Shown here piece after piece: positions 44,082 to 52,790 of a stretch of 64,000 nt of DNA. The stretch lies in contig JANQPX010000065.1 in assembly GCA_028285265.1 (NCBI GenBank), forward strand, positions 124,001 through 188,000. Direction: 5' to 3'. Every line of letters begins with the position of its first letter. Within the stretch, counting starts at the first letter, position 1. The position numbers were made by a program, and so were the translations under genes. Under the pieces are notes generated by a model. That model made no database searches and was not told where the DNA came from. It worked only from the letters and a program-made list of their open reading frames with translations. The stretch comes from Geminicoccaceae bacterium. Its GTDB lineage: Bacteria > Pseudomonadota > Alphaproteobacteria > Geminicoccales > Geminicoccaceae.

Positions 44082-44176
44082 CGAGCAACAATGGATAGGC
44101 CGGAAAGACAAGGCTGCACCAACGACGTCTCGTTGCTGGCATCGGTCACAGATCCTCATTGCTTTGGAACACCGCA

Positions 44177-44644
44177 ATGGTAACAGATATCGAAATCCGA
44201 TCCGCAGTGCGCGCGGATCTACCGGTCATTGTCGCGTTGTTGAGGGACGACGAGTTTGGTAGAGCCCGCGAAACGATAGATCCAGAGGATCTCGAGCCGT
44301 ATTCTGCTGCATTTCTGGAAATCCAACGCGACCTGAATAGCGACGTGCTGGTCGCGGTTGCTGACGGTGCCGTCGTCGGCTGCCTGCAAATCACCTGCAT
44401 TCCCGGATTGTCATATCAGGGCGTCCGACGCGGCTTGATTGAAGATGTGAGGGTTGCACGGCACCTTCGGGGCTATGGTATTGGCAAGCGACTTGTAACA
44501 GCCGCGGAGCGGCATGCGCAGTCGGTTGGGTGCGCATTGCTTGAGCTATTCGTGCATCAAGAGCGAACGGAAGCGCAGTCATTTTATGAGAGTTTGGCCT
44601 TCGAGGGTCATCATCGTGGCTACAGAAAGTCACTCACGTTCTGA
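44177..44644 (+). CDS. GNAT-family acetyltransferase
   Basis: 155 residues from the ATG at 44177; a TTG six codons earlier is possible. The acetyl-CoA site is IEDVRVARHLRGYGIGKRLV, followed by AAERHAQSVGCALLELF and a C-terminal FYESLAFEGHHRGYRKSL, all typical of stand-alone GNATs. N-terminal IRSAVRADLPVIVALLRDDE matches the start of the fold. Target unknown. Confidence 0.92.
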   Translation: MVTDIEIRSAVRADLPVIVALLRDDEFGRARETIDPEDLEPYSAAFLEIQRDLNSDVLVAVADGAVVGCLQITCIPGLSYQGVRRGLIEDVRVARHLRGYGIGKRLVTAAERHAQSVGCALLELFVHQERTEAQSFYESLAFEGHHRGYRKSLTF

Positions 44645-44838
44645 CTGGGCCGACAATCGAGCTCAACCCGAGAGGCCCAACGTGTCCAATAGCAAAGCGC
44701 GTGTCCAATCCCTCGAGGCATGTGGCAATTATATTCAATTTACGAATTCTGATGTCCGTTTTTGCCACTTTATTCTAAATTAACGAATGGCATATGCATT
44801 GAGGAATGGCACCATGCATCGCCTTTAGGAGACCCGGC

Positions 44839-45618
44839 ATGTCACGTGTTGCGACGGTCAACTATCATGTACACAGTCCAGAGCGGCAGGCTTTTCATAT
44901 CGATGCCGGCGGCGTTGTCGGCAAGCTGATAGCGCCTGAGCTTGTTGCTCGAGACGTTCCGGTTCGCGACGTTCGAAGTGGCGAAGCGGTTACGTCGTTC
45001 ACCAACGACAGTGTTGCTTTCCTCCATCGACCGACGTCCGTCACCTCATTCACGAACGGCGGCGCTTGGCGGGATATCTATGACCAAGAACTCAAAGCGC
45101 TCCTGATCCAGGCGCTTGATGCTCAAGAGGTCGTCATCTTCGATCACACGGTGCGTGTCGATGATCCATCGTCGGATCGCAAGCCGGCGCGCAATGTTCA
45201 TAGCGACTATAGTCAGGAAGGTGCTGAGAGTCGCCTGATCGACATTTTAGGCCCCGATGATGCTGCCATATGGGCCGACGGCCATTACAGCTTTATCAAT
45301 GTCTGGCGGCCGATCGATAGTCCGATTAACAGCGCACCACTTGGCTTCGTGCGTCCCTCCAGCGTTGAAGACACCGATTGGATCCTCATCGATCTCATCT
45401 ATCCTGATCGGGTCGGGCACATCATGGGTCTCGCCGCCAATGAGCGTCATGAGTGGTTGTATCAAGCCAAGATGACACCGGATGAAGTGGCCTTCTTCAA
45501 CATCTACGATAATCGCGGGCTGCCCTCGATCGGGCATAGCGCGCTGGACATGGTTGAGGACAATACAGTTCACTCAATCCGAAAAAGCATCGAAAGCCGA
45601 ACACTCGTCCGCCTTTGA
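44839..45618 (+). CDS. CmcJ/NvfI-family oxidoreductase
   Basis: 259 residues from the ATG at 44839 with AGGAG seven bases upstream; an upstream frame start at 44806 is not used. The family pattern is clear: RDIYDQELKALLIQALDAQE, EVVIFDHTVRV, ARNVHSDYSQEGA (His and Asp), FINVWRPIDSPI, a DLIYPDRVGHIMGL segment, and a final MTPDEVAFFNIYD with HSALD. The HxD plus later His resembles an iron/2-oxoglutarate centre. Characterised relatives include the cephamycin CmcJ subunit and the fungal endoperoxidase NvfI; bacterial members are mostly uncharacterised. The following luciferase-like gene is nine bases away and probably co-transcribed. Confidence 0.85.
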   Translation: MSRVATVNYHVHSPERQAFHIDAGGVVGKLIAPELVARDVPVRDVRSGEAVTSFTNDSVAFLHRPTSVTSFTNGGAWRDIYDQELKALLIQALDAQEVVIFDHTVRVDDPSSDRKPARNVHSDYSQEGAESRLIDILGPDDAAIWADGHYSFINVWRPIDSPINSAPLGFVRPSSVEDTDWILIDLIYPDRVGHIMGLAANERHEWLYQAKMTPDEVAFFNIYDNRGLPSIGHSALDMVEDNTVHSIRKSIESRTLVRL

Positions 45619-45627
45619 ATTCAAGTG

Positions 45628-46617
45628 ATGAAGGGATCCCTTGTTGCGATGCTCGACACGCCGTCAAGCCAATCGTTTCCTAACATCAACCGGGCATACA
45701 GGCAGGTGTTCCAACCTGAACGCTTGAGCCTCGGGCTGGTTGTCCCGATCGAAGCCTATCCGAGAGGTCCGGTTCCATCGATGGAGCGGCATCTTGAACG
45801 GGTGCAACTGGCTGAAGAGATGGGCTTTACCGCCGTCTGGCTGCGCGACGTGCCGTTCAATGTCCCATCATTTGGTGATGCGGGTCAGATCTTTGATCCG
45901 TTTGTGTATCTCGGCGCCCTTGCTGCTACGACCAGCGTGATTGCCCTAGGTGTTGCAAGCATCATCTTGCCGCTTCGTCATCCCGCCCATGTCGCAAAGG
46001 CAGCGGCGTCTGCCGATTCGTTGTCAGGTGGACGCTTGCTTCTTGGCGTTGCCTCGGGCGATCGGCCTGAGGAATACCCTGCTCTGAAGATGTCATTCCC
46101 GGATCGTGGGGCACGATTTCGCGATAGTGTTGCTTATATCCAGGCTGCGGCAACGGACTATCCGCAACTAGAGACCGCGCAGGGAATGCTTTCCGGTGAG
46201 ATCGACATGCTGCCCAAACCGGCAGGCGGCCGGGTGCCGCTTCTCATCACGGGAGGGAGTCAACAAGCGCCGGACTGGATTGCGCAAAACGGCGATGGTT
46301 GGATGACCTATCCCCGAGATGCGATGACCCAAGGGCGATTGATCCGTGACTACCGCGATCGTATCGCTGACGGTGGCGGACCGAACAAACCGGTTATGCA
46401 ATCGCTCTATATCGACCTGCTCGACGACGCCGAAGCGCCTCCGAGTCCAATCCACCTTGGTTTTCAGTCCGGCGTCTCTTTTCTGCGGACATACCTGCGA
46501 GACCTGCAGGCACTTGGGGTCAATCACGTCGCGCTGAACCTCCGGTTCAACCGCGCTGGTATCGAGGCCACCCTGCAACGCCTCGCCGACGAGGTGTTAC
46601 CTGACTTCACGACCTGA
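45628..46617 (+). CDS. Luciferase-like (LLM class) flavin-dependent oxidoreductase
   Basis: 329 residues from the ATG at 45628; GTG at 45625 and ATG at 45649 are alternatives, the last giving a shorter N-terminus. The F420/FMN barrel features are present: LGLVVPIEAYPRG in the first strand, GFTAVWLRDVPFNVPSF, ALGVASIILPLRHPAHVAKA and SGGRLLLGVASGDRPEEY. Such monooxygenases use FMNH2 or F420H2. Its coupling to the CmcJ/NvfI gene suggests a two-enzyme oxidation pathway. Substrate unknown. Confidence 0.9.
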   Translation: MKGSLVAMLDTPSSQSFPNINRAYRQVFQPERLSLGLVVPIEAYPRGPVPSMERHLERVQLAEEMGFTAVWLRDVPFNVPSFGDAGQIFDPFVYLGALAATTSVIALGVASIILPLRHPAHVAKAAASADSLSGGRLLLGVASGDRPEEYPALKMSFPDRGARFRDSVAYIQAAATDYPQLETAQGMLSGEIDMLPKPAGGRVPLLITGGSQQAPDWIAQNGDGWMTYPRDAMTQGRLIRDYRDRIADGGGPNKPVMQSLYIDLLDDAEAPPSPIHLGFQSGVSFLRTYLRDLQALGVNHVALNLRFNRAGIEATLQRLADEVLPDFTT

Positions 46618-46642
46618 GGCCCCAGAAAGCGTCCGACGTCTG

Positions 46643-47587
46643 CTAGCGGAACAGGCTTGAGATACTCGAGCCATCGTGAATCGCTAGGATCGCATCAGCG
46701 AATAATTGTGACACGGAGCAGACCTCGATCTTATCGATGCGTTTTTCCGGCGATAGTGGGATCGTGTCCGTAACCACAATGGAGGATAGCGGCGACGCCT
46801 CTATGCGCGCCGTCGCGCCCCCAGAAAGTACGGGATGGACTGCTGTAGCCTCGACGGAGACAGCACCGTGTTTTAGTACGAACCCTGCGGCCTCCATCAG
46901 CGTGCCGCCACTGGCGATCTCATCATCAACGATCAACGCTCGCTTGCCTTCGACGTCGCCGATGAGGTGGACGGCACGGGGTTTTTCATCGTCACCATCA
47001 CGGCGCTTATCGACAATCGCGATCGGAAGGTTAAGCCGATTGGCATATCCGCCGATTTCCTTTGCCTCGCCGACATCACCGGCAACCAGGACATAGTCGT
47101 CGAGCGTACGCGTGTTGCTTAAGTGATCACAAATGATCGGTGCCGCTTTGAGCTGATCGACTGGAATCCGAAAGAAGCCTTGAACTTGCGGCGCATGAAG
47201 ATCCATGGTGAGGACACGATGGGCTCCTGCAGTCTCGAGAAGATCCGCCATGAGACGAGCTGTGATCGAAATTCGCGGCTGATCCTTTTTGTCCGATCGA
47301 GCATAGGGAAAGTAGGGTAGGACCGCTGTAATTCTTCTTGCTGAGGCATGTCGAAGTGCGTCGATCGTAATCAGCAGTTCGAGAATCCCGTCTGAAACAG
47401 GGGGACATGAGGGCTGAATGACAAAGACATCGGCTTCACGCACGTTCTCCAAGATCTGAACCATCATGTTCTCATTAGAGAAACGAACAAGCCTGGTCTT
47501 GCAGAGTTCGACCCCGACATGGGCACAGATCTGTTCGGCGAATTCCGGATGGGCCGAACCACCAATGATACGGATGGAGTTGGTCAT
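46643..47587 (-). CDS. prs: Ribose-phosphate pyrophosphokinase
   Basis: 314 residues, the usual length. The N-terminal flag region PYFPYARSDKK, the catalytic segment DLHAPQVQGFF, and the PRPP-binding loop RALIVDDEIASGGTL (usually VDDxIDTGGT, so slightly divergent) are in place, as is the Arg-rich RISITARLMADLLE. It makes PRPP from ribose 5-phosphate and ATP for nucleotide, histidine and tryptophan synthesis. The divergent loop suggests this may be a second, specialised copy rather than the housekeeping enzyme. It ends 26 bp after the convergent LLM gene. Confidence 0.9.
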   Translation of the reverse strand: MTNSIRIIGGSAHPEFAEQICAHVGVELCKTRLVRFSNENMMVQILENVREADVFVIQPSCPPVSDGILELLITIDALRHASARRITAVLPYFPYARSDKKDQPRISITARLMADLLETAGAHRVLTMDLHAPQVQGFFRIPVDQLKAAPIICDHLSNTRTLDDYVLVAGDVGEAKEIGGYANRLNLPIAIVDKRRDGDDEKPRAVHLIGDVEGKRALIVDDEIASGGTLMEAAGFVLKHGAVSVEATAVHPVLSGGATARIEASPLSSIVVTDTIPLSPEKRIDKIEVCSVSQLFADAILAIHDGSSISSLFR

Positions 47588-48225
47588 GGTCTCATTTCAT
47601 CTAGCTGTCTGACGTCCAAAGACGCCGTTTTATACAAATTTGCCGAAACTCGCATCATCAGATGCGCCCCAAAAACACTTTGACAATCAACAGAGAAATC
47701 TTGAGCTCTATGAAGGCTAACGTCGCGCCTAAGCCGATTCGGTAGGATCTGCAGATCAATTGGCACGAGACAGCCGTTGTCATGCACCCCTCAGCAAGTC
47801 TTCCCAATCGCTTTCGGCTCAAAATAGGATGGCATCCCTTCCCATGCCGCCTGGAACCATGGCTCGCGCAATGTATTAGATCCCTAGTCCTTGAACCGAA
47901 CCGGTAACCGTAAGATTTTTGCGGCGCACACGCGTTTGCCTATCGACATTTCCATTGGCCCGGACACCGAAGCGCGACGCGGGAGGGCTCAATGTCAGCC
48001 TAGGACCCACATGCGGGGTGACGAAGCATGGCTCTTCTCAGTGGAGATGTCATCTGACGTCGTCAAATGGGAGCCTCCCAGTCAGACAGGCCCGCAATCT
48101 CCAAACCTCGGCAACGTTTGAACGCGCCTCGCAGGACGAGACGGCGCTCGGAGACGGTTAAGCGTTTTTAAAGATTTCCATGCCAATCTCCAGGTTTCCA
48201 GAATTAAATGCCGAGGAGATCTTGG
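47588..48225. other. 638-bp intergenic region
   Basis: Between the prs start and the secreted sensor gene. I see no gene; the frames present lack coding character. It must contain two divergent promoters, not identified here. Confidence 0.4.
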
Positions 48226-48726
48226 GTGCGCATTCCAAGTCTTGCCCTGTTGCTTATGCTGTCTGCGCCGACCGTAGCGCTGTCTGGTGTTCTTGATATC
48301 TATGGCCGCTCGGCAGGAACCGACATCGAAAAGATTGGCCGCGATGTGAGCGAGCTCGCCGCACTCGCCGAGGAGCACATTAACAATGTCGGCCTTGGAA
48401 CGGCGGTAAGAGACTTTCGACAGGATCCCTGGATCCGCGAAGCCAACGGGCTTCATCTATGGGGTGTCACCGTCTCAGGCACGCACTGGTTCGACGCAGG
48501 TCATCCCGAATTCGTTGGATTGCAGGTTAACGAGATGAGCGACATCGAAGGTCGTCATTGGGCGAAAATGGCCATCGATTCGGCTACCGGCGACGGGCCC
48601 AAGCGCTTTGAAATTTTGTTCCCGCATCCACGAAGTGGCAAAGCTGCACGCGGCTTTCATGAGTGTTTCATGCTTTCGGACGGACAACGATCGCTTTGCG
48701 CTGGCGCTTATCAGGACATCGATTAG
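48226..48726 (+). CDS. Secreted single-Cache-like sensor protein
   Basis: 166 residues from the GTG at 48226, which has GAGGAG seven bases upstream; the longer ATG frame lacks this. A Sec signal ends near VALSG. The mature protein is about 145 residues and resembles a single Cache domain: a long N-terminal helix (IEKIGRDVSELAALAEEHI), then LHLWGVTVSGTHWFDAGHPE, MSDIEGRHWAKMAIDSA and a C-terminal YQDID. Free Cache proteins act with a membrane kinase. It is 21 bp before a histidine kinase gene and probably is its periplasmic sensor partner. Confidence 0.78.
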   Translation: MRIPSLALLLMLSAPTVALSGVLDIYGRSAGTDIEKIGRDVSELAALAEEHINNVGLGTAVRDFRQDPWIREANGLHLWGVTVSGTHWFDAGHPEFVGLQVNEMSDIEGRHWAKMAIDSATGDGPKRFEILFPHPRSGKAARGFHECFMLSDGQRSLCAGAYQDID

Positions 48727-48747
48727 TCATCCATAGGCAAATGGACA

Positions 48748-50403
48748 ATGTCGCAACGCGTCTTGACTTGGAAGCATCACCTTAACCCAACAAACTGGTC
48801 CATCAGCAGCAAGATTGCGGTACCCCCCGTTATTCTCCTAGCCCTGCTTGGCCTGATTGTTCTTCTTGGCTGGTCCATGGCGGACGAGCACCAGCGACTC
48901 TTGAGCAAAAGTTACCAAGAACATTCAACTCATGAGGAGGCGGCCCTTCGTTTACCTCATACGCTCGCGCGCATTCAACGCGATCTTTATAAGCTGACAA
49001 TCTGGGCTCAGATCGATGTCGAGGGTGCCGAGGTGATGTCAACACTCCAGGCGATAGGCAACGACCTCGATGAGGTCAACTCGATGCTTTTGATGCTCAA
49101 AGACCAGCCCTACTACGATCGATTGGATCAGGCGATCGGACGCTACAACAGAGGGGTGGAGCAGGCCCTCATTCTGATCCAGCGTAGCCCCAACGTCGGA
49201 GCTACGGCAACGCGTGGCATGGAACGCGTTTATCTGGAGGCCGACCAAGCGGCGACGCTTCTGGCGACTGCAGCAAAGGAGCAGTTCCACGTAAGGTTAC
49301 AAGAGACCCACGTCTCGTGGCAGGGTCTAGTGATTAAATTTATGATCATGTTCGCCGTGCTCGGCTCTTTGGTACCGTTACTTGCGTTGGGTTCGAGTCG
49401 GTTTATCGCTGTCCCGATCAAGAACCTTGCCCGCGTCGTCGATCGATTCCGACACAATCATTTTGACGTCGAGGTCCCGTGGACCACACGACGGGACGAG
49501 ATCGGACTCGTTGCACGGGCCGTCGAAGCGTTCCGGGAAAACCTCATAAGAAATCAGATCCTGGAACGCGAGCGCAAACAGCTCAATCAAGAGCTTGAAC
49601 GCAAAGTCGATGAGCGCACCCAACAACTCGCCGAACAAAAGGAACGCCTGGCAAAGGCATTGGACAAGGAACACCACCTAAACGGCTTGCAACGACAGTT
49701 CGTGTCCATGGTTTGCCATGAGTTTCGCACGCCCCTTGCTGTCATCGACGGCAATGCTCAGGGAATCATTAAGCGCCGTGAGACGATTTCTCCCGATAAA
49801 CTCATGGGACGTTTAGGGAAAGTCCGCGTCTCTGTCAGGCGGCTGACCGAGCTCATGGAAAGCGTGCTCAGCGCCTCCAAATTGGAGGCCGGCTCCATAG
49901 CCATGAACCCAGCGCCCTGCAATTTGGCGTCAATGATCGACGAAGTCGCTGCGAACTACCGAGAGGTCAATCCGACTTATGACATAACCGTCGATACAGC
50001 CGATCTGCCCGAAAGCTTTGTCGTCGACGTGAAGCTGATCAGACAAGTTGTCTCCAACCTTCTTTCCAACGCCGTCAAGTATTCGCCAGATGGCGCGCAT
50101 GTCTCAATTGATGCCCGTACAAACGATGATGGCGGTGTCGCAATCGCCGTTCGTGATGAGGGTGTGGGCATTCCGGAAGATGAGCTCAAGAAGCTGTTTC
50201 AACGCTTCTTTCGCGCCAGCACCTCGACAGGCATTGCGGGCACAGGGATCGGCCTTCACATGGTACAGGCCCTCGTGGATATGCATGGGGGACGGATCGA
50301 TGTCGCCAGCGACGTGGGTGTCGGTACGACGTTTACTGTCTGTCTCCCGCGACGCGACCACGTTGTCGCGCCAGATTGTGACGACGTCGTCGACGCCGCA
50401 TAA
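48748..50403 (+). CDS. Membrane sensor histidine kinase
   Basis: 551 residues. Two membrane segments lie at about residues 25-45 and 195-218 with a helical periplasmic domain between. A HAMP linker (about 220-270) leads into a coiled coil rich in Glu/Arg/Lys (to about 310). HisKA follows with His324 in VCHEFRTPLAVI, then the ATPase with NLLSNAVKYSPDG, VRDEGVGIPEDE and GTGIGLHMVQALV. No response regulator is encoded nearby. Adjacent to the secreted Cache protein, it likely forms a two-part sensor. Confidence 0.93.
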   Translation: MSQRVLTWKHHLNPTNWSISSKIAVPPVILLALLGLIVLLGWSMADEHQRLLSKSYQEHSTHEEAALRLPHTLARIQRDLYKLTIWAQIDVEGAEVMSTLQAIGNDLDEVNSMLLMLKDQPYYDRLDQAIGRYNRGVEQALILIQRSPNVGATATRGMERVYLEADQAATLLATAAKEQFHVRLQETHVSWQGLVIKFMIMFAVLGSLVPLLALGSSRFIAVPIKNLARVVDRFRHNHFDVEVPWTTRRDEIGLVARAVEAFRENLIRNQILERERKQLNQELERKVDERTQQLAEQKERLAKALDKEHHLNGLQRQFVSMVCHEFRTPLAVIDGNAQGIIKRRETISPDKLMGRLGKVRVSVRRLTELMESVLSASKLEAGSIAMNPAPCNLASMIDEVAANYREVNPTYDITVDTADLPESFVVDVKLIRQVVSNLLSNAVKYSPDGAHVSIDARTNDDGGVAIAVRDEGVGIPEDELKKLFQRFFRASTSTGIAGTGIGLHMVQALVDMHGGRIDVASDVGVGTTFTVCLPRRDHVVAPDCDDVVDAA

Positions 50404-51363
50404 GCCGAGGCAAATGCTCGTCTCGACCTGGCAGGCACCATGTCCACCTTGGGTGATCCTTCCACTGACACCGCGCAATCCTAACACGCTCTCAGTATCG
50501 GTCAGTGTGACGGTCACCGGACAAATCAGTGATATTGATCGAGTGTGTCCTGCAGCAGACCTCCGAGGTCCGCAGACCAAAGCCGGCGTGATTCTTGGTT
50601 CGGGACTGGTCCAGATCACGGATCAAACAAACATCCGCGCGATCTCGGTTCCGCCTCTGGTCATTGATACGGGTCGTACCCCCCAATGTTTTCGCAGTCG
50701 CGATGGAAAGCCATATCCTCCCTCAAAACCTGCCCCCGTCGCTCGTTGGCTATGTCGAACCTGAACATCTTAGCCATCGGAATGCCTTGGGGTCTTTGCA
50801 ATCCAAGGAGCGACGATGACGTCTTGAACAAGGCGCCGGACGTCGCCGCGATCAGCGACGCACCCAACATGCGTGGCTTGCCTCGTCGATCTTGGCATTT
50901 TTCGTTGAAATCGTACTCACCGCTCGTCGATATCAAAGTCGGGTGAACATCGTGATGACAAGTTCATGCAGGCTTCGAGCCACGCTCACCAAGCGGTCAC
51001 AAAACTTCACAGAAGAGTCATGTACATGCGACATTTCTTCCATTAGTGGAGCACATCAGTACGTTCGCCTTCGGGTTGGAGAGACATGAATCCCCCGTCT
51101 TTCCAATCCACTCAGACAACACGGTTTGCTGTCTCAACGAAGACGAAAGAGCTCCAGCAAGAAGCAGGGATCGCGATTGGCACCATACAATCTTAGAAAT
51201 CCATCGATCAGCATGCTGTGTCACGATTGAGCGACGCCGGTCGGTTCACGAGATCCTATTAGATTTTGGACATGCCGTCCTTGCCAAGGAGAGACCTTAA
51301 CATTGATCTCCAAAGACACTATGCGCTACGAGAAGCGTCGCAAGAGACAAGGAAGAACTGATC
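50404..51363. other. 960-bp intergenic region
   Basis: No intact gene recognised. Long overlapping frames on both strands (for example 50104-50619 minus and the tail of a plus frame to 50764) have no starts with ribosome-binding sites and lack family features. The plus frame near 50480-50690 is fairly protein-like, so the region may contain decayed sequence. Confidence 0.4.
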
Positions 51364-51906
51364 ATGACGACCTCATTTATACGAATCCCTTCGCTTCTTC
51401 TGCTTTGCAGCGCTCTGCTCGCGGCCTGTTCGACTTCGCCTGGGCCTACGGCAAGTCAAGCGGACGTATCCCCAACGCCACCGACCCCGAAATCCGTTCA
51501 GCCGGGGATTGTTGCAACCATCGATAATCCCGGCTTTGAAAACAAATGGGAAGCTTGGGATGAAATTCCCGATAGCGGTGACTTTACCGCAATTTCCGAT
51601 GACTCCAATTCTGGTAATCATTCGGCAAAGATTACAGAAGATGGAGGTCGATTTGAACAAACAGTCGCTGTTCAGCCAAATACTGATTATGAGGTCTCGG
51701 CCTTCATTCAAGGTTCTGGTGAAATAGGGATCGAGCTGCCAGCTGAGACCATCAGCTCCAAACCTGAAGGTGCAGGGGAGGCATGGTTACCCCTGACGTT
51801 GTCATTCAACACAGGGGAGGCGACGGAAGTTGTGATCTACGGCGCCTACAAGAGCGGCGAAGCACGGATTGACGACTTCTCCATCGCGTCCATGGACGAA
51901 AGCTAA
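51364..51906 (+). CDS. Lipoprotein with carbohydrate-binding-like beta-sandwich domain
   Basis: 180 residues, ATG with AAGGAAG eight bases upstream. A lipoprotein signal ends in LLAAC at about residue 20, followed by a Ser/Thr/Pro linker. The rest reads like a jelly-roll CBM: DNPGFENKWEAWDEIP, DSNSGNHSAKITEDGGRFEQ, then VQPNTDYEVSAFIQGSGEI, and a final VVIYGAYKSGEARIDDFSI. Such modules are found attached to polysaccharide lyases and bind glycans; free-standing copies may tether to the outer membrane. Partner unknown. Confidence 0.75.
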   Translation: MTTSFIRIPSLLLLCSALLAACSTSPGPTASQADVSPTPPTPKSVQPGIVATIDNPGFENKWEAWDEIPDSGDFTAISDDSNSGNHSAKITEDGGRFEQTVAVQPNTDYEVSAFIQGSGEIGIELPAETISSKPEGAGEAWLPLTLSFNTGEATEVVIYGAYKSGEARIDDFSIASMDES

Positions 51907-52010
51907 CAGGCACTCCTCAATCAAGATCAAGCGGGTTGTAAACGGCGCTTTTGCACTGCCAGAGCCGCCTCGAGAGAGCTGCCCGGCAGCCTGTCTTGAT
52001 TTCTTCGATG

Positions 52011-52655
52011 CTAGGCAGGAGCTTTCACCGTCGCGAGTTTGACACCGAAGCCAATAAAGACAGTGCCGGTGAGCGCCTTAAGCCAGCGTTGAAAACTTCC
52101 GTGCCGAGCCATCGCCGAGAGTCTGTCCAGGAGCATGACCATCGCGCCGAACCAAATGGCGTTGATCATTGAGTGGATGAACACCAAGACGAGGGACGAC
52201 AGTGCCGACGTTTCTCCGACGGAAATGAACTGGGGAAACGCAGCAAGGTAGAACATCGAGACTTTGGGATTGAGTGCATTCGTTAAAAGGCCTTCAACGA
52301 AGGCCTTGGCCAAGGAGCGCCTCCGTCTGGCTGGAGTAACCTCCTTTGCCGTCTCAATTCCCCTGTAGGCGGCCATCAAGGCACTCACGCCAATCCAGCA
52401 AAGATAGGCCGCGCCTAGATACTTCACGATGGTGAAAGCGACGGCTGATTGCACCAGGATGAGTGAGAGCCCGAAGATGGCCAACGCGCCGTGGAGATAG
52501 AACGCTGCAACGAAGCCTAAGACGTTGGCGAAGCCAGCGCCCTTCCCCGAGGTGGGGACCGTCTTCGCAATGAGAACGCCATTGGGGCCGGGGGACATCA
52601 CTAAGAGCGAAGCGACTAAAGTGAACGATAGAATGTCTGACCAAACCACCGGCAT
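52011..52655 (-). CDS. LysE/RhtB-family translocator
   Basis: 214 residues, six predicted helices. FTLVASLLVMSPGPNGVLIA at the first helix and NALNPKVSMFYLAAFPQFIS near residue 125 are diagnostic. It is a second exporter of this family in the window, and its substrate is unknown. Confidence 0.9.
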   Translation of the reverse strand: MPVVWSDILSFTLVASLLVMSPGPNGVLIAKTVPTSGKGAGFANVLGFVAAFYLHGALAIFGLSLILVQSAVAFTIVKYLGAAYLCWIGVSALMAAYRGIETAKEVTPARRRRSLAKAFVEGLLTNALNPKVSMFYLAAFPQFISVGETSALSSLVLVFIHSMINAIWFGAMVMLLDRLSAMARHGSFQRWLKALTGTVFIGFGVKLATVKAPA

Positions 52656-52790
52656 CCTCCTTTTCCTGAGCTGATCTGGAGGCTGTCAGGCGTTCGCACG
52701 GAATGCAAGCTTCGTCATTGGCTTTGCCAAGCCAAAGCGGGTGCATCGCCCTTCAACGTCTACCATGCCATAAGAGGAGTGTGCCCCGCT

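Noticed and set aside
50048..50764. 238-codon plus frame overlapping the end of the kinase gene
   Set aside because: Its first half is out of frame with the kinase's conserved ATPase domain; the remainder is protein-like but has no start of its own.
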